From the NCBI RefSeq assembly GCF_003597395.2, contig NC_133770.1, positions 29,537,490-29,601,489 of the forward strand: a DNA stretch of 64,000 bases, read 5' to 3'. How positions within the stretch are numbered: position 1 is the stretch's first letter; each line of letters starts with the position of its first letter. The DNA comes from Chelonoidis abingdonii. Its lineage: Eukaryota > Chordata > Testudines > Testudinidae. The notes under the pieces are model-generated. The model was not told the DNA's origin and searched no databases. It was given only the letters and a program-made list of their open reading frames with translations. The translations under genes and the position numbers were made by a program. Below, piece after piece: positions 1 through 10,359 of this stretch.

Positions 1-754
1 GGATAATTTCCCATTCTCCCCACAATATGTAACGATTCCAAAAACATTTTCTCTAGGCACTCTCTGAATTCAGTGAGACCTAATCAGGAATGCTCAAGGT
101 TTCAGATAGGACAGCAAGAGAACTATTTGTGTTAGTCTGCCTAAGACCAGGGAAACTTAAACAGCGTACAGTGATGAAACGTCAAAAAAAGATGATGATT
201 TACCATAATAAAAGATTTTAATCTGAAGTGATAAATATATGTAGTATATATATTTTTTTTAGTACTCCTGTAATTAAACACTTTTTTCCACCAAAGGGAG
301 CTCTTTAGTGTTGTATTGTACTGTTTTTATGGTGCTTGAGGTTGTGTTTTTATGGTCTTGGGTGGGAGGAGGAAGAGTTTGGAGTGGGAAAGAGTGCAAA
401 TAACCATATTATTAATTCTGGAAAAGTAGCTACTCGTGTGAAACTTCCTTTATCAAAAATAGAATCAGGAATGTTAAGATGCTGACAGGATACTAATGCA
501 CAGCAGCTGCATTGACACAGTAGGTCATAAATTGTTCATGTCAAATAATCACAATTTAAAATGTCTTTAGCTGCTTTTAATATGTAGACCATAACAGTAT
601 GTGAAGACTAAGCATATTTGTTCCTTAAAACCCTATCTGCCACGATCTTGATGGTGGCAGATGAGGAAATCTGGGCACAATGGCTCCATAACAGGGACAT
701 CTGCTGAGATGGGTAGGTGTATTTTCTTTTTAAAAATTAAAGCAGCATCCTGTA
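1..754. other. Intergenic DNA, nothing recognised
   Basis: AT-rich sequence with no convincing open reading frame, RNA gene or repeat family that I recognise. Ends at the left edge of the LTR-like copy at 755. Confidence 0.5.
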
Positions 755-1455
755 TGTCATAAACAGATAGCTAAGGGTTAATGTCTCTTTCACCTGGAAA
801 GGTTTAACAAACAACACTTGACCAGAGGACCAATCAGGAAACAAGATACTTTCAAATCTTCGTGGAGGGAAGCCTTTGTTTGTGGTTTTTGGGCTTTGCT
901 TTGTTCTCTCTGGGTCCTGGAAGGGGACTAGAGTGCAACCAGGTTTCTTGCCAATCTCCCTGCTACAGTCTCTTATATATTCAGAATAGTAAGTATTGAG
1001 TAAAAAGGCAGTTATAGTCTTTTGATTATTTCTGTATTTGCAACTGTGTATCTGGCTGGTAGAGTTTTAATGTGTATTTGGTTGAAAGTATTTTAAATTG
1101 TATTTCTGCTGGAGAAAGCTTTTTTTCCTATTGTCTATAAGCTGAAAGACCCTGTAATATTTACCATCTAGATTACAGAGAACTTTTTTTTACCTTTTTT
1201 CCTTTCTTTTTATTAAATAGTTTGCTTTTTAAGACCTGTTTGATTTTTTCCCCAGTTGAGGCTCAAGGGAATTGAGTCTGTACTTATCAGGGAAGTGGTG
1301 GGGAGACAGAAGGAAGGGAGGGGGGAAAAGGGGGAATCCCTTTGTTTAGATTCATGGAGCTTGAATCTGTATTGCCTCTGGGTGAGGTGGAAAGCCTCTG
1401 TTTTAAGAGTCAAGGAGTTGAATCCCAGCGATCTTCTAGGGTAACCCAGGGACTC
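755..1455 (+). mobile_element. Truncated LTR-like element, family A (starts TGTCATAAACAG)
   Basis: The segment starts TGTCATAAACAGATAGCTAA and shares its first ~110 bases, with scattered differences, with the element starting at 33556. The same start appears in reverse complement at 31152-31196. I recognise it as a family repeated many times in turtle genomes. Its right end near 1455 stops without the terminal sequence seen at 38145-38184, so the copy is truncated or its 3' part has diverged. The TG start and the 5-bp duplication around the 33556 copy favour an LTR over a DNA transposon. It has no coding capacity. Confidence 0.6.
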
Positions 1456-3357
1456 AGTGCGACTCGGTATTAACTAGCATATATGTTAGCATAGCACACG
1501 CCACATTCATATGTATTACTCATGTATGAGATTAATATTGTATACTTCATATGGCATATGAATGTTGGGTAGTTTTGCTAATTGACTTGTGTGATGTTTC
1601 CCCCCCCAAATTAGGGTTACCCCTGTTCTATTCACACTGAGGTGTACATATCCCAAAACACGTTGCAGAGCTGAATTCAGCTCTTAGCATAAGCAAATGC
1701 AATACACTATTACTAGGTCCTGGTACAGGTAGGGAGTTCTTTCACAGCCCATTGGTGCCTGGAATGTGGTATCCAAAACAAAGTAGAAAGGAACAGGTTG
1801 CTACAGAAAAACAAGACAAAATGCTGATTGGTGAGTTATGTTTTGGTTACTGCTTAGAATGTGCTCTAACTTGTAAACAACCACATGTGTACATACAGCT
1901 AGTTTTGAATACATATTTCCAGAATACATATTGAATGTTGCAAGACCCTGCATTCCAGACTGGATTGGCAAAGAATTAACTCTTTCCTTTCTGTATTATA
2001 CTGTTATGTCTTTGACTAATAAAATTGACTACGCTTGGTTATTTGGTCTCTTGAACAATTCCAATCTTGAATCAAAAATGTAGTTAAGCAATTGGTTGTA
2101 TGTTTAGGAAGGGGAGATGCATAGATACCTTTTAAGCCACTTCTGGGCTTTCCTATCCTGAGGCAACTATGACAACCAATCCCCAGTCAGGAATTAGAGC
2201 AGTCAGAAGGCTGCTGTCATCTGTCTCAGTTGTGGCCATTATGGCAACTAGAAATGACTGATGTCACAGCCATACTCTCTGTTCCCCTGTAATGCATCCA
2301 GCAACAATTGCAGGAAAAAAGGGGGAAGTAGGAGCTGCTAAGGCAACTCTGTACTACACTAGGGTGATCTTTCTGTGATCAGTTAAAAGGGCTTTAGGGC
2401 AGCATTGTGCTAAAGTATCCATACTAGGCTTTCCTAATGTGCCTGAGGATCTGACATCAGAATCTAGTTTCCTTAGCAGAAATGTTTATTTTTAAGAGCA
2501 AATGCACAGTCATTGGCTTTAAAATACAATAACTCCTTTATTTCAGACAGAGTTTTTCTGCCTACTAATAGACCAGCTAGTGGCCAATCTTTCAGTGAAC
2601 ATAATTGAGCTCTTAAGAGAATGGTCTTTAAGTTCATAAACAAAAACATTCTCAGCAACAAACAAACGGAAGCACTGAAAATGAAGATAATAAAGATTAG
2701 GAAGATACTATTAAAATTTATGTTCCTTTAAAAAATTGACTATAATTTTGTAAGTGGGAAGAAGCAAAGGTATATAACCAAACACTAATGAGCAATACAG
2801 AGCACTGATCAGTTAACAGAAAACCTAACCTAAATTAAGAAAACCTTCTACATAGCCAACACAACAACTTGGCAACAGAAGTGTGTGTGGTGTGTATACA
2901 TACCACATGCGCGCACACACACATTCTTTAATGTAGTCCAACAGTGTGAGTAATGGTCTCACTGTATCTGCCTTAAAGGAGTTAGATAACACAAAAGTCT
3001 ACAGAGAGATTTTTCAAAGGCACAAATGGGAGTTAGACGGCCAAATCTCATTGACTTTCAGCAGGAATTGGGTACCTAACTGCCCTTTGTACCTCTGTAA
3101 ACCTTTCCTTAGGTCTTCATCTTCCATGCAGATATTACTGCAAGTGGAAAATAATCGACCCCACCCCAGACCAGTACTGGCACTACTACAATAGAAGCGG
3201 GAGAAGCAAGAAACATACAACTTGGAAGCCCAGGCTAGACAACTCAAGAACTGTGCAGGTATTGGTGCTGTTCTGGAGAGGTGTACGTTTCTCACTACAG
3301 TTTATAAACTACTTGATGAAGTGTTTGAATTATATTCTCTTCTTTACTGTATTAAAA
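1456..3357. other. Intergenic DNA, mostly unassigned
   Basis: No gene seen. A sequence around 1950-2060 with an AATAAA and a T-rich tail resembles the polyadenylation part of an LTR, but I cannot place it. Around 2995-3100 lies a weak copy of the 'TTTTCAAAGGC...' MITE family also seen at 4288 and 5590. A GT/AC microsatellite lies at 2881-2925. Confidence 0.4.
2881..2925. repeat. Imperfect GT/CA microsatellite with inverted halves
   Basis: A GT-rich half is followed, across a short TATACATACC centre, by an AC-rich half containing GCGCGC. The two halves are roughly reverse complements and could fold into a hairpin or adopt Z-DNA. It is simple repeat sequence without coding meaning. Confidence 0.7.
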
Positions 3358-3565
3358 CAATGAGGAGTACGGTGGCACCTTGAAGGCTAACAGATTTATT
3401 TGGACATAAGCTTTCGCGGGTAAAAACCCCACTTCTTCAGATGCATGCCCATGTTTTTTACCCCCAAAAGCTTATGCCCAAATAAATCTGTGTTAGTCTT
3501 CAAGGTGCCAGCGCACGCCTCATTGTTTTTGTGGCTACAGACTAAGACGGCTACCCCGCTGATTC
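3358..3565. mobile_element. Foldback element with ~70-bp inverted arms
   Basis: The left arm (3358-3426) and right arm (3453-3527) are near-perfect reverse complements, both containing the AGATTTATTTGG...CATAAGCTTT core. They are separated by a ~26-base loop (CACTTCTTCAGATGCATG). The 3' side continues with CTACAGACTAAGACGGCTAC. I recognise the terminal sequence as a widespread turtle repeat whose full-length copies carry several hundred internal bases. This copy looks like an internal-deletion derivative. A related fragment lies at 10178-10235. Confidence 0.65.
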
Positions 3566-4135
3566 TTTACTCTACTCAGGCTCTTTCTCTAAACAACTTA
3601 GAAAACCTTACTCATGCCACAAGGAGGTATGTCTGCTGGGAAGTCGCCTTCCCCTCTTGCCATCATCTCCGTCCAATGTCTCCTGGAGCTTTAATCCTTA
3701 ACTGGCCTTCAGGTAGGGCCAGTTAGCCACTTCCTTATCAACTACTTTCAGGAAGCTACCTGGTGCAGCCACTGACCCTTCTGCTCCCAGAAAGCTATTG
3801 GGGAAATGTATGTGTGAATTAACAGTTAGACTCAAGTCTGGGCAGTGGTTGGGCTTCATCTTTGAACTGGTTCACTCATTCCTAATTATTAGGAAACATA
3901 TATGGCACAATCTAACAAGGTACATACAGTATGCTGTACTTTTACTGAAGAAGAGAAAAATAAAATCTAAAAGCAGACAGTTTTAGGATATGCCCACAGG
4001 GGTCTGATCTGTTCTGTTTCCTGTTTTGCCTCAAGGCAAATTGCCTTCTCAGTAAATGTTTGGAAAGGTCATCTTTCTTTATGAAGCTTGTGTTCAAAGA
4101 TAATATCCAATCCAAGAAGCAGCTCTTATAGACAC

Positions 4136-4276
4136 TGATTCAGCAAAGAAATTAAGAACATAAACCCATCCCTGTTCAGCAAAGCACTTAGACATGTGCT
4201 TAACTTTAAACATAGTTAAGTTTGACTTCAGTGGAACTTGAGCATGTGGTTATGTGCTTTGCTGAATCAGGCTCTT
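4136..4276. mobile_element. Palindromic MITE (GATTCAGCAAAG arms)
   Basis: Begins with CTGATTCAGCAAAG and ends with CTTTGCTGAATCAGG, its reverse complement. The interior also pairs in part (GCACTTAGACATGTGCTTAA against GCATGTGGTTATGTGC). This is the structure of an old non-autonomous palindromic element common in turtles and archosaurs. A fragment of the same type occurs near 17195-17230. Confidence 0.55.
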
Positions 4277-4287
4277 GGGGTCAGCTT

Positions 4288-4390
4288 TCTCAAAAGTATT
4301 TAAATGCCTAAAGATGCAGGCAGGCCCCTGGCAGCATTTTCAAAAGCACCTAAGCAGGTTGAGCACCCAACTCCCACTGAAATGTGTAGC
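4288..4390. repeat. Fragment of 'TTTTCAAAAGCACCTAA' repeat family
   Basis: Contains CAAAAGTATTTAAATGCC and TTTTCAAAAGCACCTAAGC followed by CCAACTCCCACTGAAATG. Similar wording recurs near 2995-3100, 5590-5680, 17859-18010, 48385-48475 and 60795-60985, showing a dispersed non-autonomous family. Confidence 0.5.
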
Positions 4391-4724
4391 AGTACGTCTA
4401 CTGAAGGCTTGCACCAGTGTATCTACATCAGTGCAAAAATCTCTGGTACAGACAGTGACTAGGCTATTTTGTGACTGTGTTTACATGTCACTCAGCTTTG
4501 CGATTATGTTTTGTATGCAGTAAACAAGTGTCTGAGGCTCAAAATGCTGATCACAGGCTTGATTCAGTGCTATAGGTGAGGATGAATAGTGTTTATCCAC
4601 TTCTCATTTGGGGAATATGGACTCTTGTTTAGGTTTGTTTAGTTTACCCACTTATTTTTTCATCACTGGCTTGATCCTGCACTCTTATGGTCATTGTTTC
4701 TATTAGTGCCGACTGTGTGCTCGG

Positions 4725-5156
4725 ACGGGGTGGCCAACCTGAGCCTGAGAAGGAGCCAGAATTTACCAATGAACATTGCCAAAGAGCCACAGTAATATGT
4801 CAGCAGCCCCCCCATCTGCTACATACCTCCAGTGCCTCCCACTCACTGGCAACCCCGCCAACCAGCACCTCGCCCTCCCTCCCCACACCTCCCACCCACT
4901 GCAATTAGCTGTTTTGCAGTGTGCAGGAGGCTCTGGTGGGAAGGGGGAAGGAGCAAGGGGCAGGGGTCCTGGGGAAAGGGGTGGAGTGGTGGCAGGACGT
5001 GGGGCAGAGCAGGGGGTTGAGCAGTGAACACACCACAGCACATTGGAAATTTAGCATCTGTAGCTCCAGCCTCAGAGTCAAGGCCTATGCAAGGAGCAAC
5101 ATATTAACCTCTGAAGAGTCACATGTGGCTCCGGAGCCACAGGTTGGCCACCCCTG
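4725..5156. mobile_element. hAT-type MITE (GGGGTGGCCAACCTG termini)
   Basis: The left terminus GGGGTGGCCAACCTGAGCC and right terminus GGAGCCACAGGTTGGCCACC are inverted repeats, and the right end reads CCCCTG as expected for CAGGGG-type hAT ends. The interior is GC-rich and produces several spurious overlapping reading frames on both strands. The flanking 8-bp target duplication is too degraded to confirm (about 5 of 8 bases agree). Non-coding. Confidence 0.65.
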
Positions 5157-6859
5157 TTCTAGGCACTTTCCAAACACAATAGGGAGCCCAGTCCCTGACC
5201 CAGGGAGCTCAGAATCTAAATATAGACAAAAGGCAAGGAAAAGAATGCAAAAAAGTTGGTAGAGGGGCAAAGTGGTCTTTGGCCATGGCCTGGTAAGAAA
5301 GTTAATAGCTCCAGTTTATCTTTCTACAGGTATTGCCAGTTACTCTCCAAATATGTCAGTGTAATCAGCTGGCTTCCTGTTAGTGCCACAGCAGAAGGGG
5401 ATTAGAATTCAGAGAGGGAAGTAGCCTTGCTCTTGAGCTTTTTTTGATTTTGCCTGTGTAGGGAGTTCAGGATCAGCCCCTTATAGCACTTTTCACAGCT
5501 GTCAAGTCCCTCTGTAACCAGCTAGAGACAAACCAAATACAACCTCCAGGTAATTAAAAAGAACTAGGATAACAAAACATCTGAGTGAGAGATTTTCAAA
5601 AGCCACAAGGAAGAGGTAAGCACCCGACTCTCGTTAGAAGTCAGTGATAGTTGGACACAGCTCCCATTTGTGACTTGCAAATCTTCCCCAAATCATAGTA
5701 GTACGGCTTGCTTAATTTACTGATTCTCAGATCCGTTATTCCTTCCCTATGCACAAATCCCATTGACATGACTGGGAGGTATGCTCATATAATCACAATA
5801 GACCCTATCTAAGAATCAGGAAACTAAACAAGAACCTACTATGATTTAAGAGATTCCTTTAGTCTAGTTAATTTTAGTTGGCTTTATTAGCATTGTTTCT
5901 GGAAGGATTTTTCATATTACAAGGGAACCTTGGTACTTATACAGGTGAGGTCTCAATTAATACCATGGAAATTAAAATAAGATATAAACATCTTTAAAAT
6001 ACTAAAAATAATCCAACAGGTTATAATATTGAATAGAGGGTATATTAGTATGTAGAATCTCTCTTTACGTTTACAACTCAGTGCTGTATATTTTGGCTAT
6101 ATACCATGAAACAGAACTGCTCAAACCTAGCCAGGTTTGGGGAGAGCAAATAGATTACCGTTTTCAGCATTCACAACAAAAGAGGTTATTGTGTTGCTTC
6201 TGGACAATTGGTAAAAAAATCTGCCATAGCAGGTTTCACACACAGTCAGCTGTTTTAGAATTAAAATAGAGTTCTTTACACTTTCTTGTATTTCATGGCT
6301 AACCATTTTAAGAAACAAAACCCATACTGTTGTCTCGGTTATTGAGGACAGAGACAGCTTTTTCTTACATTAGAGACAGATGATTTGTAGTGAGATGGTC
6401 ATTCAAGTCAAGCAAAGAAAACTAGGCTCTACAGAGAAATGGCAAATGTTTAAATTAAATAAGACTGAAGAAATATGGTAGCAGGTCCTTTCCTTATTTT
6501 ATTTAGAATGTAAAATTCAGAACTACTGGGTGTTGATTTCTTCTTGGATGCAAAGAAATTTCTTCACAACCAATTAAACTCATCCCTGTGCAAAAGGCCA
6601 GCATAAAATCTATGCCTCACATAAGTCTCGTCTAAGCCCCCAAAATAAAATTTAAATACTGGATAGGCCTTGTGCTGCACAAAATGAAAAGTGTCCTAAA
6701 AGCAGCATTTCCTCCTACACAAAACAGGCCCCGTCTATTCATTTATCACATTGCCCCACAGTGAGAGATCATTTGCTTGGATTGTTCTCCAGTGTTTTTT
6801 GTTTGTTATTGGAACACTATAATATTCTTCTCAATTTTCATTCAGGTCTTTTGTTGAAA
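5157..6859. other. Intergenic DNA, nothing recognised
   Basis: AT-rich sequence without a supportable gene. A weak copy of the 'ATTTTCAAAAGCC' repeat family lies near 5590-5680. Other reading frames here are short and show no family resemblance. Confidence 0.45.
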
Positions 6860-7190
6860 ATGCTCTGGTCATAAAGAGGATGGTGACCAATTGTTCTCTA
6901 CGTCCACAGGAGTTAGGAAAATGAGTAATAATCTTAATCTGCAGCAAGGAAGATTTAGGTTAAAAATTAGGAAAATATTCTAACTATAAAAATAGTTAAG
7001 CACTAGAATAGTTTACCAAGGGAGGCTGTGGAATTCCCGTTCCTGGAGGTTTTTAAGAACAGGTCATACAAACATCTGTCAGGGATGGTCTAGGAGTATA
7101 CTTGATTCCACCTCAGCACCAGAGAGGACTAGATGACCTCTTGAGGTCTCCTCCAGTCCTACATTTGTATGATTTTGTGATTCAATACTT
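6860..7190 (+). mobile_element. CR1 LINE 3' end fragment
   Basis: The plus strand reads as the decayed C-terminal end of CR1 ORF2 (frames giving the 'RFRLKIRKIF...W' region). It then carries the typical 3' tail, including GAGGACTAGATGACCTC and TGAGGTCTCCTCCAGTCCTA. No intact frame remains. Confidence 0.75.
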
Positions 7191-8792
7191 GGTTTCTTTG
7201 ATCTATCCCATCATATACAAATCACTTACATCCACTGGCCACATTAGAGATCATTAGCAGAATGAGCATAACCATGAGATTTCTTTAGCCTTACCTTGAT
7301 TATACTTCTTACTTTTGAACTTGAAATCGTGAACTCTGTTAACGTTCTGTTAATAAAGTAAAAAATACACACATCTTATATAAACTGTCAATTGTCTGGA
7401 GTGGCTCAGGCACCGACCTCAGGGCAGAATGTTACAAAGCAGGGTAAGCAAACCCCAAATTGGTTGTGAGTTCTATACTTAACCTTCACCAACCAAATAT
7501 CCAGTATAAACTCCTCAGGTACTACAACAGCCTAACCATGGAGTCACAGTCCCCCTGGATACTTGGATATATCTTGCCACCCAGGTAAGTTTGCCTTTAT
7601 GATCGACGGTCCCTTACACCAAAGTTCAGGTTAATCCCAGCCCAAAAGGACCAGTCACTTACCCCGGGTCAATTGCACCTTGGATCCTACACAAGGACAA
7701 TGCTTGCAGCCAGTCCTATAATAAATTAACTTAAGATTTATTAACTATGAAAAAGAAATGAGTTATTTACAACTTTAAAACAAGTAAACACACACACACA
7801 CACACAGTTAATCTTAGGTTCCAAAAGATAATATATGCAAGCTCTATAAATCCTCAGGGCCAAACTAGACTAAGCAGCTGGGTTCCCTTGCTTAAGCTTA
7901 GAAATCTTGCTCTCCCAAAATCCAAGCAGCACAGAGACCCAGTTTCTTCTTGCCAGGAATTTTTACTCCCTTCCCACAGAGTTCAAGGTGATAGGACAAG
8001 TCTTCATGGGTGTGGAGGGAGCAATCAACAAAGTCTTTGCCCTTTGATGTTTCACAGCGGCTCGGTTTGGTTTCAGTGGGCCTTCTTGTGTGCAGGACTT
8101 AACACATTCTGTAGCAAGCCAGCCTTTTTATTAATTGATACGTCTTTCCTGATTGGTGAGTTACAGTTACAGAGGTTTACAATTCAAACACTTAATATAA
8201 CCTTATAACATGGAGTACAGATATTAAGTGAGATTAATACATGCAGCATCCCACAAGCATTTCATAACGTCTAAACCCCTTTTTTATAAATCTAATACCT
8301 ATTTAATATAATACTAACATAGGTGAGCCAGACTGGTTTCCAACTATGCATTCTTCAGTGTTCAGTTGGAGCCCAGGGGCACAACTCTTTTTTTCGTTGG
8401 ACAATGCCAATTTGTTGAAGCCAAAATTTTGTACGAACCTACCAGTTTTGACAAAATTTTCATATGGAAAAGATTTCTCAGGTCCAGGATGGAATTTCTA
8501 GTCAAAACCAGAGAGCGAAAGAGACCCACCCCAGAACCGCCTGGTGTTCAGGGAATGCAGATGGGAGATGCTGGTTCAACTCCCTGATCTGTCTGATTCA
8601 GGTGAGTAACCTGACCATCAGGCTATTGGCTATTCAGGGTGGGGGTGAGTCTCTCGCTCTGTGTTTATCTTCGTTTTATCCTCATGTGCAATGAGAAAAT
8701 TGAGAAATCACAAAATGGCAAAACAGTCCCGTGCCAAGTTCTGAGCTTAGGGTGAGAAATGGGATTCTGGCTGGAGTTCAGGGAGAGAGAGG

Positions 8793-8795
<3 letters not shown>
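7191..8795. other. Probable unclassified repeat-derived DNA
   Basis: The stretch from about 7390 to 8300 has wording I associate with turtle interspersed repeats (a sentence-like block around GGTAAGCAAACCCC and GTTAATCCCAGCCC). I cannot name the family or its ends. No coding potential is convincing. A short CA microsatellite lies at 7788-7806. Confidence 0.3.
7788..7806. repeat. (CA)n microsatellite
   Basis: About nine uninterrupted CA units. Confidence 0.9.

Positions 8796-8834
<39 letters not shown>
8796..8834. repeat. (GT)n microsatellite
   Basis: About 19 uninterrupted GT/TG units, the longest clean dinucleotide run in the window and probably length-polymorphic. Confidence 0.95.
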
Positions 8835-8837
<3 letters not shown>

Positions 8838-9274
8838 AATAGGCAGGGAGGTCTCATAGGGGTTGGGTAGAGATGTAGGGGGAGTCTTTACCTGGGCACT
8901 GGGCAGATGCAGCTCCAATTCACCATGTTCCAAGGCTTCAGGTTCCTAGTCCCCCGTGAGCCAGGGAGCTCTTCCAGTCACACTGCAGCCCCTAGTCTCT
9001 CCGGAGAGTCTTTCCCACACGTCTCCTCCTGCCCTGGTCTCATAACTCCTTCCATTTGGTTAAGGGATTCCACAGCCCACCTCCTTAGGGTTGTGCCATG
9101 ATTTGAGCAGACTCCCCCACACCACCAGTCTCCATTCTGGTTCACATGCCGGGGAGCTGATTCAATGGAACAAGGGTTGGCTGCAGCAACCACTTCCAAC
9201 AAGCTCACATGCCATCAAAGATACACATACCACAGTCTGGGAACCTCTGTGCTAAATTAAAGAGCCACGTACTA

Positions 9275-9490
9275 ACAGAAATCTTTTCCCCACGTAGGGA
9301 TATGTGGACTGTGATCAAATCTTCTCTTAACTTTCTCTTGGACAATCTAGTCTCTACTGGACTCTTTCCAAATTTTTCCACATCCTTCCCGTGGTGTGGG
9401 GCCCAAAACTGGACACAGTACTCCAGATGAGGCCTCACCAATGTTGTATAGAGGGGAATGATCATGTCCCTCAATCTGCTGACAATGCCC
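9275..9490 (-). mobile_element. CR1 LINE ORF2 fragment
   Basis: The minus strand translates to the conserved CR1 ORF2 C-terminal block 'LVRPHLEYCVQFWAPHH' followed, across an internal loss, by 'KRKLREDLI'. This is a CR1 signature downstream of the reverse transcriptase domain. The copy is short and broken, and adjoins hAT debris at 9495. Confidence 0.8.
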
Positions 9491-9494
9491 CTCT

Positions 9495-9676
9495 TGAGAT
9501 AATGCTGCCCTCTTCTTATTTAGAATGTCACTAGAAAGTGAGAACAGCCGTTTGCATGTCACTTTTGTAGCTGGCATTGCCAGGTATTTACGTGCCAGAT
9601 ATGCTATATATTCGTATATCTCTTCATGCTTCGGCCACCATTCCAGAAGACATGCTTCCATGTTGATGATGCTCAT
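9495..9676 (-). pseudogene. hAT transposase C-terminal fragment, inverted
   Basis: Minus-strand frame 9347-9676 reads 'EACLLEWWPKHEEIYEYIA' followed by 'LARKYLAMPATKVTCKRLFS' and 'ILNKKRAAL'. This matches the hAT dimerisation-domain signature of ZBED-type transposases (ARKYL.IPAT.V..ERLFS...I...KR..L). It lacks the N-terminal and catalytic parts. It points away from the second transposase fragment at 9690-10165, and both begin or end in the same 'ACLLEW' segment, so an inversion or two independent insertions must be invoked. It is a dead relic. Confidence 0.75.
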
Positions 9677-9689
9677 TAAAAAATAATGT

Positions 9690-10165
9690 GTTAATTATAT
9701 TTGTAACTGAACTCCTTGGGGGAGAATTGTATGACCCATGCTCTGTTTTACCCACAATCTGCCATATAATTCATGTTGTAACAGTCTCAGATATTGATCC
9801 CACACATGTTCATTTTAAGAACACTTTCAATTCAGATTTCATGAAATGCAAAGTAGGTACAAATGTGAGATTTCTAAAGATAGCTACAGCACTCAACCCA
9901 AGGTTTAAGAATCTGAAGTGCCTTCCAAAATCTGAGGGGGCCGAAGTGTGGAGCATTCTTTTAGAAGCGTTAAAAGAGCAACACTCTGATGCAGAAACTA
10001 CAGAACCCAAACCACCAAAAAAGAAAAATCGACCGTCTGCTGATGGCATCTGACTCAGATAATGAAAATGCCCTGGTCCACACTGCGTTAGATGGGTATC
10101 AAGCAGAACCCGTCATCAGCATGGATGCATGTCTCCTGGAATGGTGATGGAAGCATGAAGGGACG
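9690..10165 (+). pseudogene. hAT transposase fragment
   Basis: Plus-strand frame 9688-10053 reads 'VTELLGGELYDPCSVLPTIC' and, later, 'FLKIATALNPRFKNLKCLPK'. This is the 'ATALDPRFK.L' block that precedes the C-terminal dimerisation region in ZBED-like hAT transposases. After a frame change it continues to about 10165 with 'DACLLEW', then stops. No DDE catalytic region, BED finger or terminal inverted repeats are present. The neighbouring inverted fragment at 9495-9676 supplies the sequence that should follow. Confidence 0.75.
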
Positions 10166-10177
10166 TATGAATCTTTG

Positions 10178-10235
10178 TGCACCTTATAGACTAACAGATG
10201 TACTGGAGCATGAGCTTTCATGGGTGAATACTGTA
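10178..10235. repeat. Fragment of the 3358 foldback family
   Basis: Reads as the terminal segment 'TATAGACTAACAGATGTACT...GAGCTTTCATGGGTGAATA', a diverged version of the arm sequence at 3358-3426. Confidence 0.6.
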
Positions 10236-10359
10236 CACTTTGTATTCTGTGTTGTAATGGAAATTAAATATATTTGAAAATGTAGAAAACATCCAAAAAT
10301 ATTTAAATAAATGGTATGCAATTATTATTTAAGAATGCGATTAATTTTTTTAAAAACAC

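Noticed and set aside
1950..2060. LTR-like polyadenylation region
   Set aside because: AATAAA and T-rich sequence alone are too common in AT-rich DNA; no LTR ends found.
4763..5262. Cluster of 60-113-codon frames
   Set aside because: Mostly inside the GC-rich hAT MITE at 4725-5156; both strands are open, no recognisable domain.
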